Both the position numbers and the translations under genes were made by a program. From Anaerolineae bacterium (lineage in GTDB: Bacteria; Chloroflexota; Anaerolineae; DUEN01), in the NCBI GenBank assembly GCA_025060615.1, contig JANXBS010000013.1, positions 52,055 to 116,054 of the forward strand: a stretch of DNA of 64,000 nt, read 5' to 3'. The notes beneath the pieces were generated by a model. That model saw only the letters and a list, made by a program, of their open reading frames with translations. It made no database searches and was not told the origin of the DNA. Below, piece by piece: positions 34,851 to 42,408 of the stretch (the first letter of the stretch is position 1; every line of letters begins with the position of its first letter).

Positions 34851-34879
34851 ACTATAGCACATTTTCTCGCGAGCTGCAA
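34851..34879 (-). promoter_or_regulatory. Promoter of the LysM-protein gene
   Basis: On the minus strand, TTGCAG (34874-34879), 17 bases and TATAGT (34851-34856). The transcript starts near 34844. Confidence 0.65.
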
Positions 34880-34949
34880 TACACAAAGCAAACGAATGGG
34901 CGACGCTGATCCAGGCAAAATGGGCACAAGTCCTCAAACAGAAAGGGGC

Positions 34950-34978
34950 TTGACATCGGCGGAATGTAAGGGTATAAT
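34950..34978 (+). promoter_or_regulatory. Consensus promoter of the lacI-type gene
   Basis: Perfect TTGACA (34950-34955), 17 bases and perfect TATAAT (34973-34978). The start point near 34985 falls in the operator-like palindrome. Confidence 0.85.
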
Positions 34979-34983
34979 TTAAG

Positions 34984-34997
34984 CGTAAGCGTTTACG
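34984..34997. promoter_or_regulatory. LacI-family operator overlapping the transcription start
   Basis: CGTAAGCGTTTACG has inverted CGTAA / TTACG arms around GCGT, the form of many LacI/GalR-family operators. It covers positions about +1 to +13 of the consensus promoter, so repressor binding would block initiation. Autoregulation by the adjacent gene is the simplest reading (inference). Confidence 0.65.
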
Positions 34998-35029
34998 TAG
35001 ATTTTGCGTAAGGGCGAGGAAGTGATGCT

Positions 35030-36061
35030 ATGGCAACACTGGCCGAGATCGCACGTCGCCTCGGCGTCTCTGAGGCCACTGTCTCCCGGGCTCTCAATGG
35101 TCGTCCAGGGGTGAGCGCCGCCACGCGACAGCGGGTGCTGACCATGGCCAGGGAGATAAACTATCTTCCCAACGTCGCTGCCCGTAGCTTGGCCACTGAC
35201 CGCACCTATACCATTGCCTTCCTCACCGTACGCCGTTTCCTCCCCCTATCGGCCGATCCTTTCTATCTGCACATCATGCGCGGCGCTGAGGAGGAACTAG
35301 CCAGGCATGGCTATTACCTCATCGTTTCCACTCTGAATGGGACGGAGGATGATCTTTCCAACAGCTTCCGCCTGTTGGGGGAAAAGCGAGTAGACGGGTT
35401 CATCCTGGCAGGGCCGGAGTTCTCGCCCCGTTTCATTCTCTCACTCCAATCGGCCGGCGCTCGCATGGTCCTGGTGGACAATATGCTCTTAGAGGGGATG
35501 GTCGACTGCGTGCTGATAGAGGATGAACAAGGAGGTTATGAGGCCACCCGACACTTGCTGCAGCATGGTCATCGTCGTGTAGGCCTGCTCCATGGCCCAG
35601 ACCGCTGGCCTTCCAATCGCGCTCGTCGAGAGGGTTATCGTCGTGCGATGCAAGAGGCTGGCCTCTCCTGTTACGAGGTAGGCCAACTGGAGACGACGAT
35701 CGAAAGCGGTTATCGAGCCATGCAAGAGGCCCTTGCACGCAACTCGGAATTGACCGCCGTCTTTGCGGTTAACGACTCGATGGCCATAGGCGCTATGCGG
35801 GCTGCACGGGAACAGGGCCGGCGAATACCTAACGACCTGGCCGTCGTGGGCTTCGATGATCTAGAGTGGGCTACTCACTGTGAGCCACCTTTGACGACTA
35901 TCCGGGTCTATAAACGTCAAATGGGGATCATTGCTGCTCGCCGGCTCATTGAGCGCATTGAAGAAGAAAGCGTGCCGATGCGCACCACTGTGGCTACTCA
36001 GTTGGTGGTGCGTCGCTCATGTGGTTGCAACGCTGAGGATCCCATCGGCCTAGAAAGCTGA
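35030..36061 (+). CDS. LacI-family transcriptional repressor
   Basis: Protein of 343 residues. The N-terminal helix-turn-helix and hinge read LAEIARRLGVSEATVSRALNGRPGVS and YLPNVAARSL. The rest is a periplasmic-binding-like sensor domain (SADPFYLHIMRGAEEELARHG, VDGFILAGP, AVNDSMAIGAMRAAREQG, LAVVGFDDLEWA). The sugar ligand is unknown. It precedes an ABC sugar importer on the same strand and its promoter carries a LacI-type operator. It therefore probably controls itself and the transport genes. Confidence 0.95.
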   Translation: MATLAEIARRLGVSEATVSRALNGRPGVSAATRQRVLTMAREINYLPNVAARSLATDRTYTIAFLTVRRFLPLSADPFYLHIMRGAEEELARHGYYLIVSTLNGTEDDLSNSFRLLGEKRVDGFILAGPEFSPRFILSLQSAGARMVLVDNMLLEGMVDCVLIEDEQGGYEATRHLLQHGHRRVGLLHGPDRWPSNRARREGYRRAMQEAGLSCYEVGQLETTIESGYRAMQEALARNSELTAVFAVNDSMAIGAMRAAREQGRRIPNDLAVVGFDDLEWATHCEPPLTTIRVYKRQMGIIAARRLIERIEEESVPMRTTVATQLVVRRSCGCNAEDPIGLES

Positions 36062-36191
36062 AGATATAATCCACATAGGCAAAGCTCTCCCCCCCTGGGC
36101 CAGCCCCTAGGAAACCAGAGTCCCCTATCCGGTTCAAATGGAGGACAGGCTGGTGTCCCCAGCATTGAACGATCACATAAGGAGGTACAAG

Positions 36192-37520
36192 ATGCGATCC
36201 CACACCTTGTGGATTGTCACACTCTTTGCTATCTTCAGCCTGTTGATCGCCGCCTGCGCGCCTATAACGCCAGCGCCGGCAGTGCTAGAGGAGAAGCCCG
36301 CCCAGAAGGTAACCATCAAACTGGCCACTTGGGCGGGAGTTGGTGAGGCCAATGAACTACAGCAAATCCTTGATCGGCTGAACGCCGCCTCCACTACCTA
36401 TGAGATTGTCCAAGAGTCGAGCCCAGCGGAATATTGGACGAAACTGCAGACAACTATCGCCGCTGGCACCGCCGCTGACCTGATGTGGGTGGACCAGGAA
36501 CATCTACAGGATTTTGCCCAGAAAGGGGCTCTGTTGGATATCACTGACCGCCTCAAAGCCGATACCCGTCCTGCAGCCAACCTGGATGACTACTTCGCAT
36601 CTTCTCTGGAGCGCTACATGTACAAAGACCGAGTCTATGGTCTCCCTTGGATCGCCATGCCGGTCATGTTGTACGTGAACCTAGACTATGCGCAGGCAGC
36701 TGGTTACGATCCCGAGACGATCAACGATTGGGATTGGGACACTTTCCAAGAGGCCTGCGTCAAGATGACCCTTGACGCTAATGGCAAACATCCAGGTGAA
36801 GAGGGTTACGATCCTGCCAATGTGAAGCAGTACGGCTTCAGCGTCGTCCCTGGCTGGCCGCCAGTGCAGATGTGGATCTGGCAGGCAGGGGGGGAGGTGA
36901 TTAGCGCCGATCTGAAGAGCTCCCCTATTGATAGCCCAGAGGCCATCCAAGGCGCTCAGTATCTGGCCGACCTTATTAACAAGTACAAATGTACCCCTGA
37001 GCAGTCGGTCATCAGCGAGCGGGGTTTCGGTGAGATGATGGCTGCCGGCCAGGTGGCGATGTTCATGGGCGGCGCTGCCGATGATTTTGAGCGCAAAGAG
37101 GGGGTACGCATCAAGGCCTTCCTTTTGCCCAAGGGTCCCAAGAATCGGGACACCTGGGCCTGGATTGGCGGCATGAGCATCTACGCTCAAACCAAGAATC
37201 CCGACGTGGCCTATGAAGCTTTTATGGATCTAAGCCAGGCCATCCATGAGTGGAAGATCCCTTCTCCGCGTAAGTCGCTGGCAACTCGAGAGGGAATCAT
37301 CAAGGCGACCCCCTACAAGGAGATCTCTGCCGACAACATCATCGCCAACATGCCCAACATGCGTGCGCCGCGCATCTTCCCTGGGTACGCGCAGTGGGCC
37401 ACCATCTTCGGTGAGCGCTTCGTAGATCCGCTGGTGCGAGGCCAAGCTACCGCTGCGGAATTGGCGCCCCAAGTCCGACCGCTGCTAGAAGAGGTGCTAG
37501 CCCAGGCCGCAGCTCAATAG
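36192..37520 (+). CDS. ABC transporter sugar-binding lipoprotein (CUT1 type)
   Basis: Protein of 442 residues. The signal ends in a lipobox (SLLIAAC, Cys20 region), followed by a Thr/Pro-containing spacer and the family 1 solute-binding fold: TIKLATWAG, LQTTIAAGTAADLMWVDQEH and MAAGQVAMFMGGAAD. It captures an oligosaccharide or polyol outside the membrane and delivers it to the two permeases that follow. GGAGGT is seven bases before the ATG at 36192. Its stop is followed by a strong hairpin (37536-37565). Confidence 0.93.
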   Translation: MRSHTLWIVTLFAIFSLLIAACAPITPAPAVLEEKPAQKVTIKLATWAGVGEANELQQILDRLNAASTTYEIVQESSPAEYWTKLQTTIAAGTAADLMWVDQEHLQDFAQKGALLDITDRLKADTRPAANLDDYFASSLERYMYKDRVYGLPWIAMPVMLYVNLDYAQAAGYDPETINDWDWDTFQEACVKMTLDANGKHPGEEGYDPANVKQYGFSVVPGWPPVQMWIWQAGGEVISADLKSSPIDSPEAIQGAQYLADLINKYKCTPEQSVISERGFGEMMAAGQVAMFMGGAADDFERKEGVRIKAFLLPKGPKNRDTWAWIGGMSIYAQTKNPDVAYEAFMDLSQAIHEWKIPSPRKSLATREGIIKATPYKEISADNIIANMPNMRAPRIFPGYAQWATIFGERFVDPLVRGQATAAELAPQVRPLLEEVLAQAAAQ

Positions 37521-37535
37521 TCAAGGCGACATCAG

Positions 37536-37565
37536 GGATGCGGGCGTCTCAAGACGCCCGCATCC
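37536..37565 (+). promoter_or_regulatory. Intra-operon hairpin between binding protein and permease genes
   Basis: Perfect 14-bp inverted repeat GGATGCGGGCGTCT / AGACGCCCGCATCC around CA, with only TCTAG after it. At this place in sugar ABC operons such stems stabilise the binding-protein message and lower permease expression (family knowledge; inference here). Confidence 0.75.
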
Positions 37566-37584
37566 TCTAGCCTGGAGAGAAATC

Positions 37585-38577
37585 ATGCCTCTGCAGGACT
37601 ACTTACCTACGTTCATCCGATTCCTAGCAGTAGCTAGCGGTATTGGCCTCACCATGGCGGCTGTCTACACAGGCCTGCGCGCCTTGGGCGTCCGAGGGGA
37701 AGCCGCCACCGGCTACGCGCTGATCATGCCTTGGGTCCTAGGATTCCTGATCTGGACGGCGTTCCCCATCTTTGCTTCGCTTTATTTGAGCTTCACCAAT
37801 TACAATGTGATTCAACCTCCTACGTGGATCGGCCTACAAAACTATGTCCGCATCTTCACAAAGGATATCGACTTCTGGCCTGCCATTCGCATTACCATCC
37901 TCTACGCGTTCTTCAGTGTGCCGTTGGGCATCGCCGGCTCGCTTCTAGTAGCCATCCTGCTCAGCACCAATATCCGCGGGTTGGGAGTGTATCGCACCAT
38001 CTACTACTTGCCCTCCATCCTGCCAGCTGTAGCTACAGCCCTCTTATGGCGATGGCTCTTCAACCCCGATGCCGGCCTGCTGAACAACCTATTGCGGCCG
38101 ATCTTCGGCCTTTTCGATCTATCGCCTCCCAACTGGTTCGGCAATCCTCGCTATGTATTGCCCGCCTTCATCATCATCAGCCTGTGGGGAATCGCTGGCA
38201 GTAATATGGTCATCTTCCTGGCCGCTCTGAAGAACGTTCCACGACACCTCTACGAAGCCGCAGAGATCGATGGCGCCAATGCCTGGGCTCGTTTCTGGTC
38301 AGTGACGCTGCCGATGATCACGCCGGTGATCTTTCTGCAATTGGTAATGGGCATCATTGGCGCCCTCCAGATCTTTACTGTGGCCGCCTTTATCCGAGCT
38401 ACGCCAGCAGCCGGCAAGTTTATGAACATCCTCATTTATCAAGCAGGCTTCCAACAGTTCCGCATGGGCTATGCTAGCGCCTTGGCCTGGATCCTTTTCG
38501 CCCTTATCCTGGCCTTAACGCTGTTGGTGTTCAGATCTTCCGAAGCCTGGGTATACTACGAAGGTGCCAGGAGGTAG
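37585..38577 (+). CDS. Sugar ABC transporter permease (MalF/UgpA type)
   Basis: Protein of 330 residues with an additional N-terminal helix and six further membrane helices. The EAA loop that contacts the ATPase reads EAAEIDGANAWARFWSVTLPMI (about residues 230-250). It pairs with the following MalG-type permease, separated by only three bases. The shared ATPase is not encoded here, which is common for CUT1 systems that borrow an MsmK-like ATPase. Confidence 0.93.
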   Translation: MPLQDYLPTFIRFLAVASGIGLTMAAVYTGLRALGVRGEAATGYALIMPWVLGFLIWTAFPIFASLYLSFTNYNVIQPPTWIGLQNYVRIFTKDIDFWPAIRITILYAFFSVPLGIAGSLLVAILLSTNIRGLGVYRTIYYLPSILPAVATALLWRWLFNPDAGLLNNLLRPIFGLFDLSPPNWFGNPRYVLPAFIIISLWGIAGSNMVIFLAALKNVPRHLYEAAEIDGANAWARFWSVTLPMITPVIFLQLVMGIIGALQIFTVAAFIRATPAAGKFMNILIYQAGFQQFRMGYASALAWILFALILALTLLVFRSSEAWVYYEGARR

Positions 38578-38580
38578 TCG

Positions 38581-39486
38581 ATGGCCCGAGCAACCCAAGT
38601 CTCGACAAGATCTCGCGCGGCCATGCTGATCGAATGGCGGAGCAGCAGGTATGTCCGCACCTTGATGGTTCAGACACTAGCCTACCTGGTCGTTACCGCT
38701 GGAGCGGTAGTGTTGATGATCCCTTTCGCTTGGATGCTTTCCAGTTCTCTTAAGCCGCTGGACCGTATCTTTGTAGAGCCGCCGGAGTGGATCCCTAAGC
38801 CGATCATGTGGCGCAACTACATTGATGCCTGGAATGCGTTGCCCTTCACCCGTTTTCTGATGAACACCCTCTTCGTGACTCTCTTGGGGATGGGAGCCGG
38901 CATCTTCAGCTCCTGTCTGGTGGCCTATGGCTTCGCCCGCTTTCGCTTTCCCGGGCGAGATGTGCTCTTTATCGTGCTCCTGTCCACCATGATGTTGCCC
39001 TACGTGGTGACCCTGATCCCTACCTTCGTCATCTGGCGCAACCTAGGCCTCATCAACACCTACGATCCTCTCGTGCTGGGCGCCCTCTTTGGCGGAGGTC
39101 CCTTTTTCGTCTTCCTAGTACGCCAGTTCATGCTCACCATCCCGATGGAGATGGAAGAAGCTGCGCGCATGGATGGCGCCAACACGTTCCAGATCTTCAT
39201 CCGTATCATGCTGCCGTTGATCCGCCCGGCGATGCTGGCCGTTGGCATCTTCAGTTTTCAGGGCTATTGGAATGATTTCCTGGCTCCCCTGATCTACCTG
39301 AACGACCTACCTAAATACACTATGACCCTGGGCATGTTCTTCTTCCTGGGCGGGCCCAACGAGCCCCCTAGATGGCATTGGCTGATGGCCATGTCTACCG
39401 TCATCGCAATCCCCATCCTGGCTGTCTTCTTCCTGGCTCAGCGCTATTTCATCGAAGGGATCGCGCTCACCGGCATTAAGGGATAG
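38581..39486 (+). CDS. Sugar ABC transporter permease (MalG/UgpE type)
   Basis: Protein of 301 residues with six membrane helices. It has the EAA loop EEAARMDGANTFQIFIRIMLPLIRPAM (around 195-220) and the conserved C-terminal IEGIALTGIKG. AGGAGG lies before the ATG. It completes the membrane part of the importer with the upstream MalF-type protein and is followed nine bases later by the unknown 473-residue protein. Confidence 0.94.
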   Translation: MARATQVSTRSRAAMLIEWRSSRYVRTLMVQTLAYLVVTAGAVVLMIPFAWMLSSSLKPLDRIFVEPPEWIPKPIMWRNYIDAWNALPFTRFLMNTLFVTLLGMGAGIFSSCLVAYGFARFRFPGRDVLFIVLLSTMMLPYVVTLIPTFVIWRNLGLINTYDPLVLGALFGGGPFFVFLVRQFMLTIPMEMEEAARMDGANTFQIFIRIMLPLIRPAMLAVGIFSFQGYWNDFLAPLIYLNDLPKYTMTLGMFFFLGGPNEPPRWHWLMAMSTVIAIPILAVFFLAQRYFIEGIALTGIKG

Positions 39487-39495
39487 GAAACACCT

Positions 39496-40917
39496 ATGGC
39501 GCGCCATCGAGACGAGATCCTCTCCCTGCCCTTGCCCGATAAGCCCCGTGAGAAGCCCCTGCCTTGGGCAGAGATCGCCGAACGGTTCGACCGCTTCATT
39601 ATGGATCCCGACCATCAAGTCGTCTACACCGATCCCAAAGGCCATATCGCTTTCACCGCCTTCCTCGAGAGCCCACATTACGGAGGGATGCGCCACGAAC
39701 TGGTCACCTTCGGGCCTATTGTATTGGGCAAGGCGTTGCGTGGCGAGGATGTGCGGCCTTTTTTGCCCTCACTAGCGGGCTATTTTTGCGATGAGGTCGG
39801 CCTCTTCCTGAACACCCCCGGCCAACTGCGCATCGAGTACTGGTATCTAATGTACGTCCATGCCCTGGCTTGGCAGATTATCCGTCGAGTCGGAATGGAG
39901 GACGCAGGTCTTGTCGCGAAATGGCGTCGAAGTATGGAAACCCTGCGACAGATGGCGCAAAGTATCCGCTACGACTTCAATGCCCAGGGCTTTGATTTCC
40001 GGCGCTGTGTTCCCTGGACCCGCCGTGCCATCTTCCGTCAGCCCGATGCCATTGGCGCCTATGGCTATTTGATGTTGTTGGCCTATGAAACCTTCGGGGA
40101 AGGAGGCCTGTTGGAGGAGGCGGTCAACGCCTTGGATAGGTATCTCGCCTTCCCCAGCAACCCGTGGTATGAGATCCCCTCCGGGGCCATGGCCACCCTT
40201 GCCATTGCCCGCCTTGTGAAGCGAGGGATCCCGTTGGACTTGCACCGGGCTCTCAACTTCGCCTTGGATCCGTTAGCCCATCTCATCCTTGGCCAATGGG
40301 GGGGACGAGAAGTGCATGGCCTGTGCCGCGGCTGGCGCTTCAGTCAGCCGGAATCAGCCTACAGCATGGAGAGTATGATCCTTCTGCCCTATCTTCTACC
40401 TGTAGCCCGATATGCGCCAGAATATGCCCGGGTCATCGGCAGATACGCTCTTAACGTTGCCAGCAACATGCGGCTCTTCTACTCCGAATATATGCGGGGA
40501 ATTGAAAGCCGGCCCGATCTTTCGCCCGCTGTTCCTTATGAACGGCTTTTCCAGAGCTACAACGGTCAATCTCCCTATGCAGCCGGTGACTTTCATGGAC
40601 ACAAGTCGATCTATGGGGGCGCCTATGCCCTCTGGTGGGGGGCTGTCATTGCGCCTACCAATAACGATTTCATCTTGAAATTGGACCTGACGAAGACGGA
40701 TTTTCTGGCCCATGCGCCTTTACCTGCCTTTCTTTACTATAATCCCTGGCCAGAAGCTCGCACCGTGCAGGTAGCTATTGGCGAAGGGCCGAGTGATTTC
40801 TACGATGCCGCCACAGGTGACCTCATCGGTCAAAGGATATGTGGGGAGGGGACAATCTCTCTACCGCCGATAGGAACCCGAGCTATCATCCTCACACCAG
40901 CAGCTAAGGTCAAATAG
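39496..40917 (+). CDS. Uncharacterised protein of the sugar operon (possible alpha/alpha-barrel glycan enzyme)
   Basis: Protein of 473 residues without signal peptide or membrane helix, hence cytoplasmic. Residues about 60-390 are helix-rich with repeated aromatic motifs (RIEYWYLMYVHALAWQII, AYGYLMLLAYETFGEGG, YEIPSGAMATLAIARL, QSPYAAGDFHGHKSIYGG). The last 75 residues look all-beta (PAFLYYNPWPEARTVQVAIG). An alpha/alpha toroid with a C-terminal beta-sandwich is the architecture of several glycoside hydrolase and lyase families. I cannot assign it to one. Position right after the permeases, by nine bases, suggests it processes the imported sugar. Confidence 0.6.
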   Translation: MARHRDEILSLPLPDKPREKPLPWAEIAERFDRFIMDPDHQVVYTDPKGHIAFTAFLESPHYGGMRHELVTFGPIVLGKALRGEDVRPFLPSLAGYFCDEVGLFLNTPGQLRIEYWYLMYVHALAWQIIRRVGMEDAGLVAKWRRSMETLRQMAQSIRYDFNAQGFDFRRCVPWTRRAIFRQPDAIGAYGYLMLLAYETFGEGGLLEEAVNALDRYLAFPSNPWYEIPSGAMATLAIARLVKRGIPLDLHRALNFALDPLAHLILGQWGGREVHGLCRGWRFSQPESAYSMESMILLPYLLPVARYAPEYARVIGRYALNVASNMRLFYSEYMRGIESRPDLSPAVPYERLFQSYNGQSPYAAGDFHGHKSIYGGAYALWWGAVIAPTNNDFILKLDLTKTDFLAHAPLPAFLYYNPWPEARTVQVAIGEGPSDFYDAATGDLIGQRICGEGTISLPPIGTRAIILTPAAKVK

Positions 40918-41299
40918 CCAGGATGGATACTAGACTCCCGGCACTATATGTCGGGTCACATCATTGCAACAAACCATGTCTTGCCGGGCTTGGGTGAGCT
41001 CCGGAAAGCCGAAACTGGAATGAATGAATAGTGAGGCCCCATTCGTTAAATGTTTACATCTTTCCTTTTTTTCATCACAATTCTCTATTGACGAAAGACC
41101 ATTCTAAGGCTATACTATAAATGAAAAGGTTTCTTTCCGCGTAAGCTGCCTTGCTTGCAGGCTATGGCGATTTTATCAACCGAACGTGCGCCAATTCACC
41201 AAGACAACGAGGTGATTTCCCCCCCGTTGGATAGGTCGAGTCAGCACATCGCACCCTTTGTCCTGTAACGTCTTGCCTTCATTACAAAGGAGGAGAAAA
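40918..41299 (+). promoter_or_regulatory. Intergenic region with promoter and long leader of the secreted protein gene
   Basis: 382 bases without a gene. A promoter is at 41088-41116. About 30 bases upstream of it, GTTAAATGTTTAC (41045-41057) loosely resembles the operator at 34984. The leader from about 41123 to 41299 contains CTTGCTTGCAG and AGG-rich parts but no clear stem. Confidence 0.5.
41088..41116 (+). promoter_or_regulatory. Promoter of the secreted 315-residue protein
   Basis: TTGACG (41088-41093), 17 bases and TATACT (41111-41116), in an AT-rich patch. The transcript starts near 41123, leaving a leader of about 177 bases. Confidence 0.7.
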
Positions 41300-42247
41300 A
41301 TGAGATCCAGGAGGGTGTTACTCGCTGCGTTGTTCGTGGGAATCCTGATGATCGTTGCGACAGCCGGGCTTGCACAGGCAGCCAGTGGGGTTTCGGATTG
41401 GTCAGCGTGGAGGGCTATCTACGTAGCGATCACGCCGCCTCGCGACGGCACCGGTGGCAATCCCGTTAATCGTCCCATCCCGATCCCCAGCCCCAGTGAC
41501 GCGGAACTGCAGGCCTGGGTAAACACCATCCCGTACCTCCCCGCGCCAGCGTTGGCCGCTCACGCCGAAGAGGTGGCCCGTGGCGACGATCACTCCACGA
41601 TTGTGGGGCATGGGCCGGCTAAAGGAGAGCCGGACAGCCGAAATGCCTGGGCTACGGGTGGCGTCCTACGCAACGATTCCAACCCTGGCCCCTTCTTCGA
41701 GACGTTCGATGAATGGTATGGCAACACCTGGACGTGGATTCCACATCTGTGGGGTGCCTATGCCTATCGAGGTGCCCAGTGGGTCACGTTCGATCGCGAG
41801 CAGGTGCACAAGGATGAGGCCCCCTATGACGGCGGCTACTCGCTGAAGATCGCCAGCACTGTTCCGTTTGAGGCAGGGGTCTCTCGCACCATCTCGGTGC
41901 CGGCCAACACCAAGAGGGTCACCGTGGAGGTCATGTCTCTGCTGTACGATCACGGTGGGAAGCATGGAGGTAACGTGTTGACCTACGACTGGGCTTCCCT
42001 GGGCATCAAGGCTGGCTGTCTCGATGCCGAGTGGGTGAACAATCCATCCCACGGCCAGTGGCTGCCGCTGCGACACGAGCTGGTGATCAACCACGCTGAA
42101 TTGCAGCGGCTCTGCAACTGGAACCATCAAGATATCCCCATCATGATCTTCCTCCAGGTCCAGAGCCCATTGGCCGAAAACACCAACGCTTACTTCGATA
42201 ACGTCCGCGTATGGGTGGATGGAAAGCCTTACACTCCATCAAAGTGA
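41300..42247 (+). CDS. Uncharacterised secreted protein
   Basis: Protein of 315 residues. A signal peptide (basic MRSRR, hydrophobic helix, cleavage after AQA near residue 27) is followed by an extracytoplasmic part rich in Trp and Tyr. The C-terminal segment (FFETFDEWYGNTWTWIPH ... NTNAYFDNVRVWVDG) has the character of a jelly-roll glycan-binding domain ending in a YFDNVRV strand. I do not recognise the family. AGGAGGAG is five bases before the ATG. It has its own promoter and terminator. Proximity to the sugar operon suggests extracellular glycan binding (inference). Confidence 0.65.
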   Translation: MRSRRVLLAALFVGILMIVATAGLAQAASGVSDWSAWRAIYVAITPPRDGTGGNPVNRPIPIPSPSDAELQAWVNTIPYLPAPALAAHAEEVARGDDHSTIVGHGPAKGEPDSRNAWATGGVLRNDSNPGPFFETFDEWYGNTWTWIPHLWGAYAYRGAQWVTFDREQVHKDEAPYDGGYSLKIASTVPFEAGVSRTISVPANTKRVTVEVMSLLYDHGGKHGGNVLTYDWASLGIKAGCLDAEWVNNPSHGQWLPLRHELVINHAELQRLCNWNHQDIPIMIFLQVQSPLAENTNAYFDNVRVWVDGKPYTPSK

Positions 42248-42300
42248 GAGGCCTAACAATTAACGTCCCTGCGTGTGCTGACAGCGACCGTATCAACATA

Positions 42301-42334
42301 CAGGCCCGGGCGATCCCCGGGCCTGTGTCTTTAA
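42301..42334 (+). terminator. Terminator of the secreted protein gene
   Basis: Perfect 10-bp stem CAGGCCCGGG / CCCGGGCCTG with loop CGATC, followed by TGTCTTTAAC. It lies 53 bases after the stop. Confidence 0.75.
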
Positions 42335-42339
42335 CTTAT

Positions 42340-42367
42340 CCGAAAACCTCATTGGGCAGGCAAAGGC
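42340..42367 (+). repeat. Dispersed intergenic repeat, copy A
   Basis: 28 bases beginning CCGAAAACCTCATTGG match 48729-48756 with three differences, all transitions. It lies between convergent genes, just after a terminator. Confidence 0.55.
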
Positions 42368-42408
42368 GATGTTCCATCGGTCCGCACCTTATCGCTATGA
42401 TGGCCTCA

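Larger units (their letters stand above)
34691..35029. promoter_or_regulatory. Divergent regulatory region between the LysM gene and lacI-type gene
   Basis: 339 bases holding two divergent promoters (34851-34879 minus, 34950-34978 plus), a leader hairpin of the LysM transcript (34771-34812) and an operator-like palindrome (34984-34997). I see no gene in it. Confidence 0.75.
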
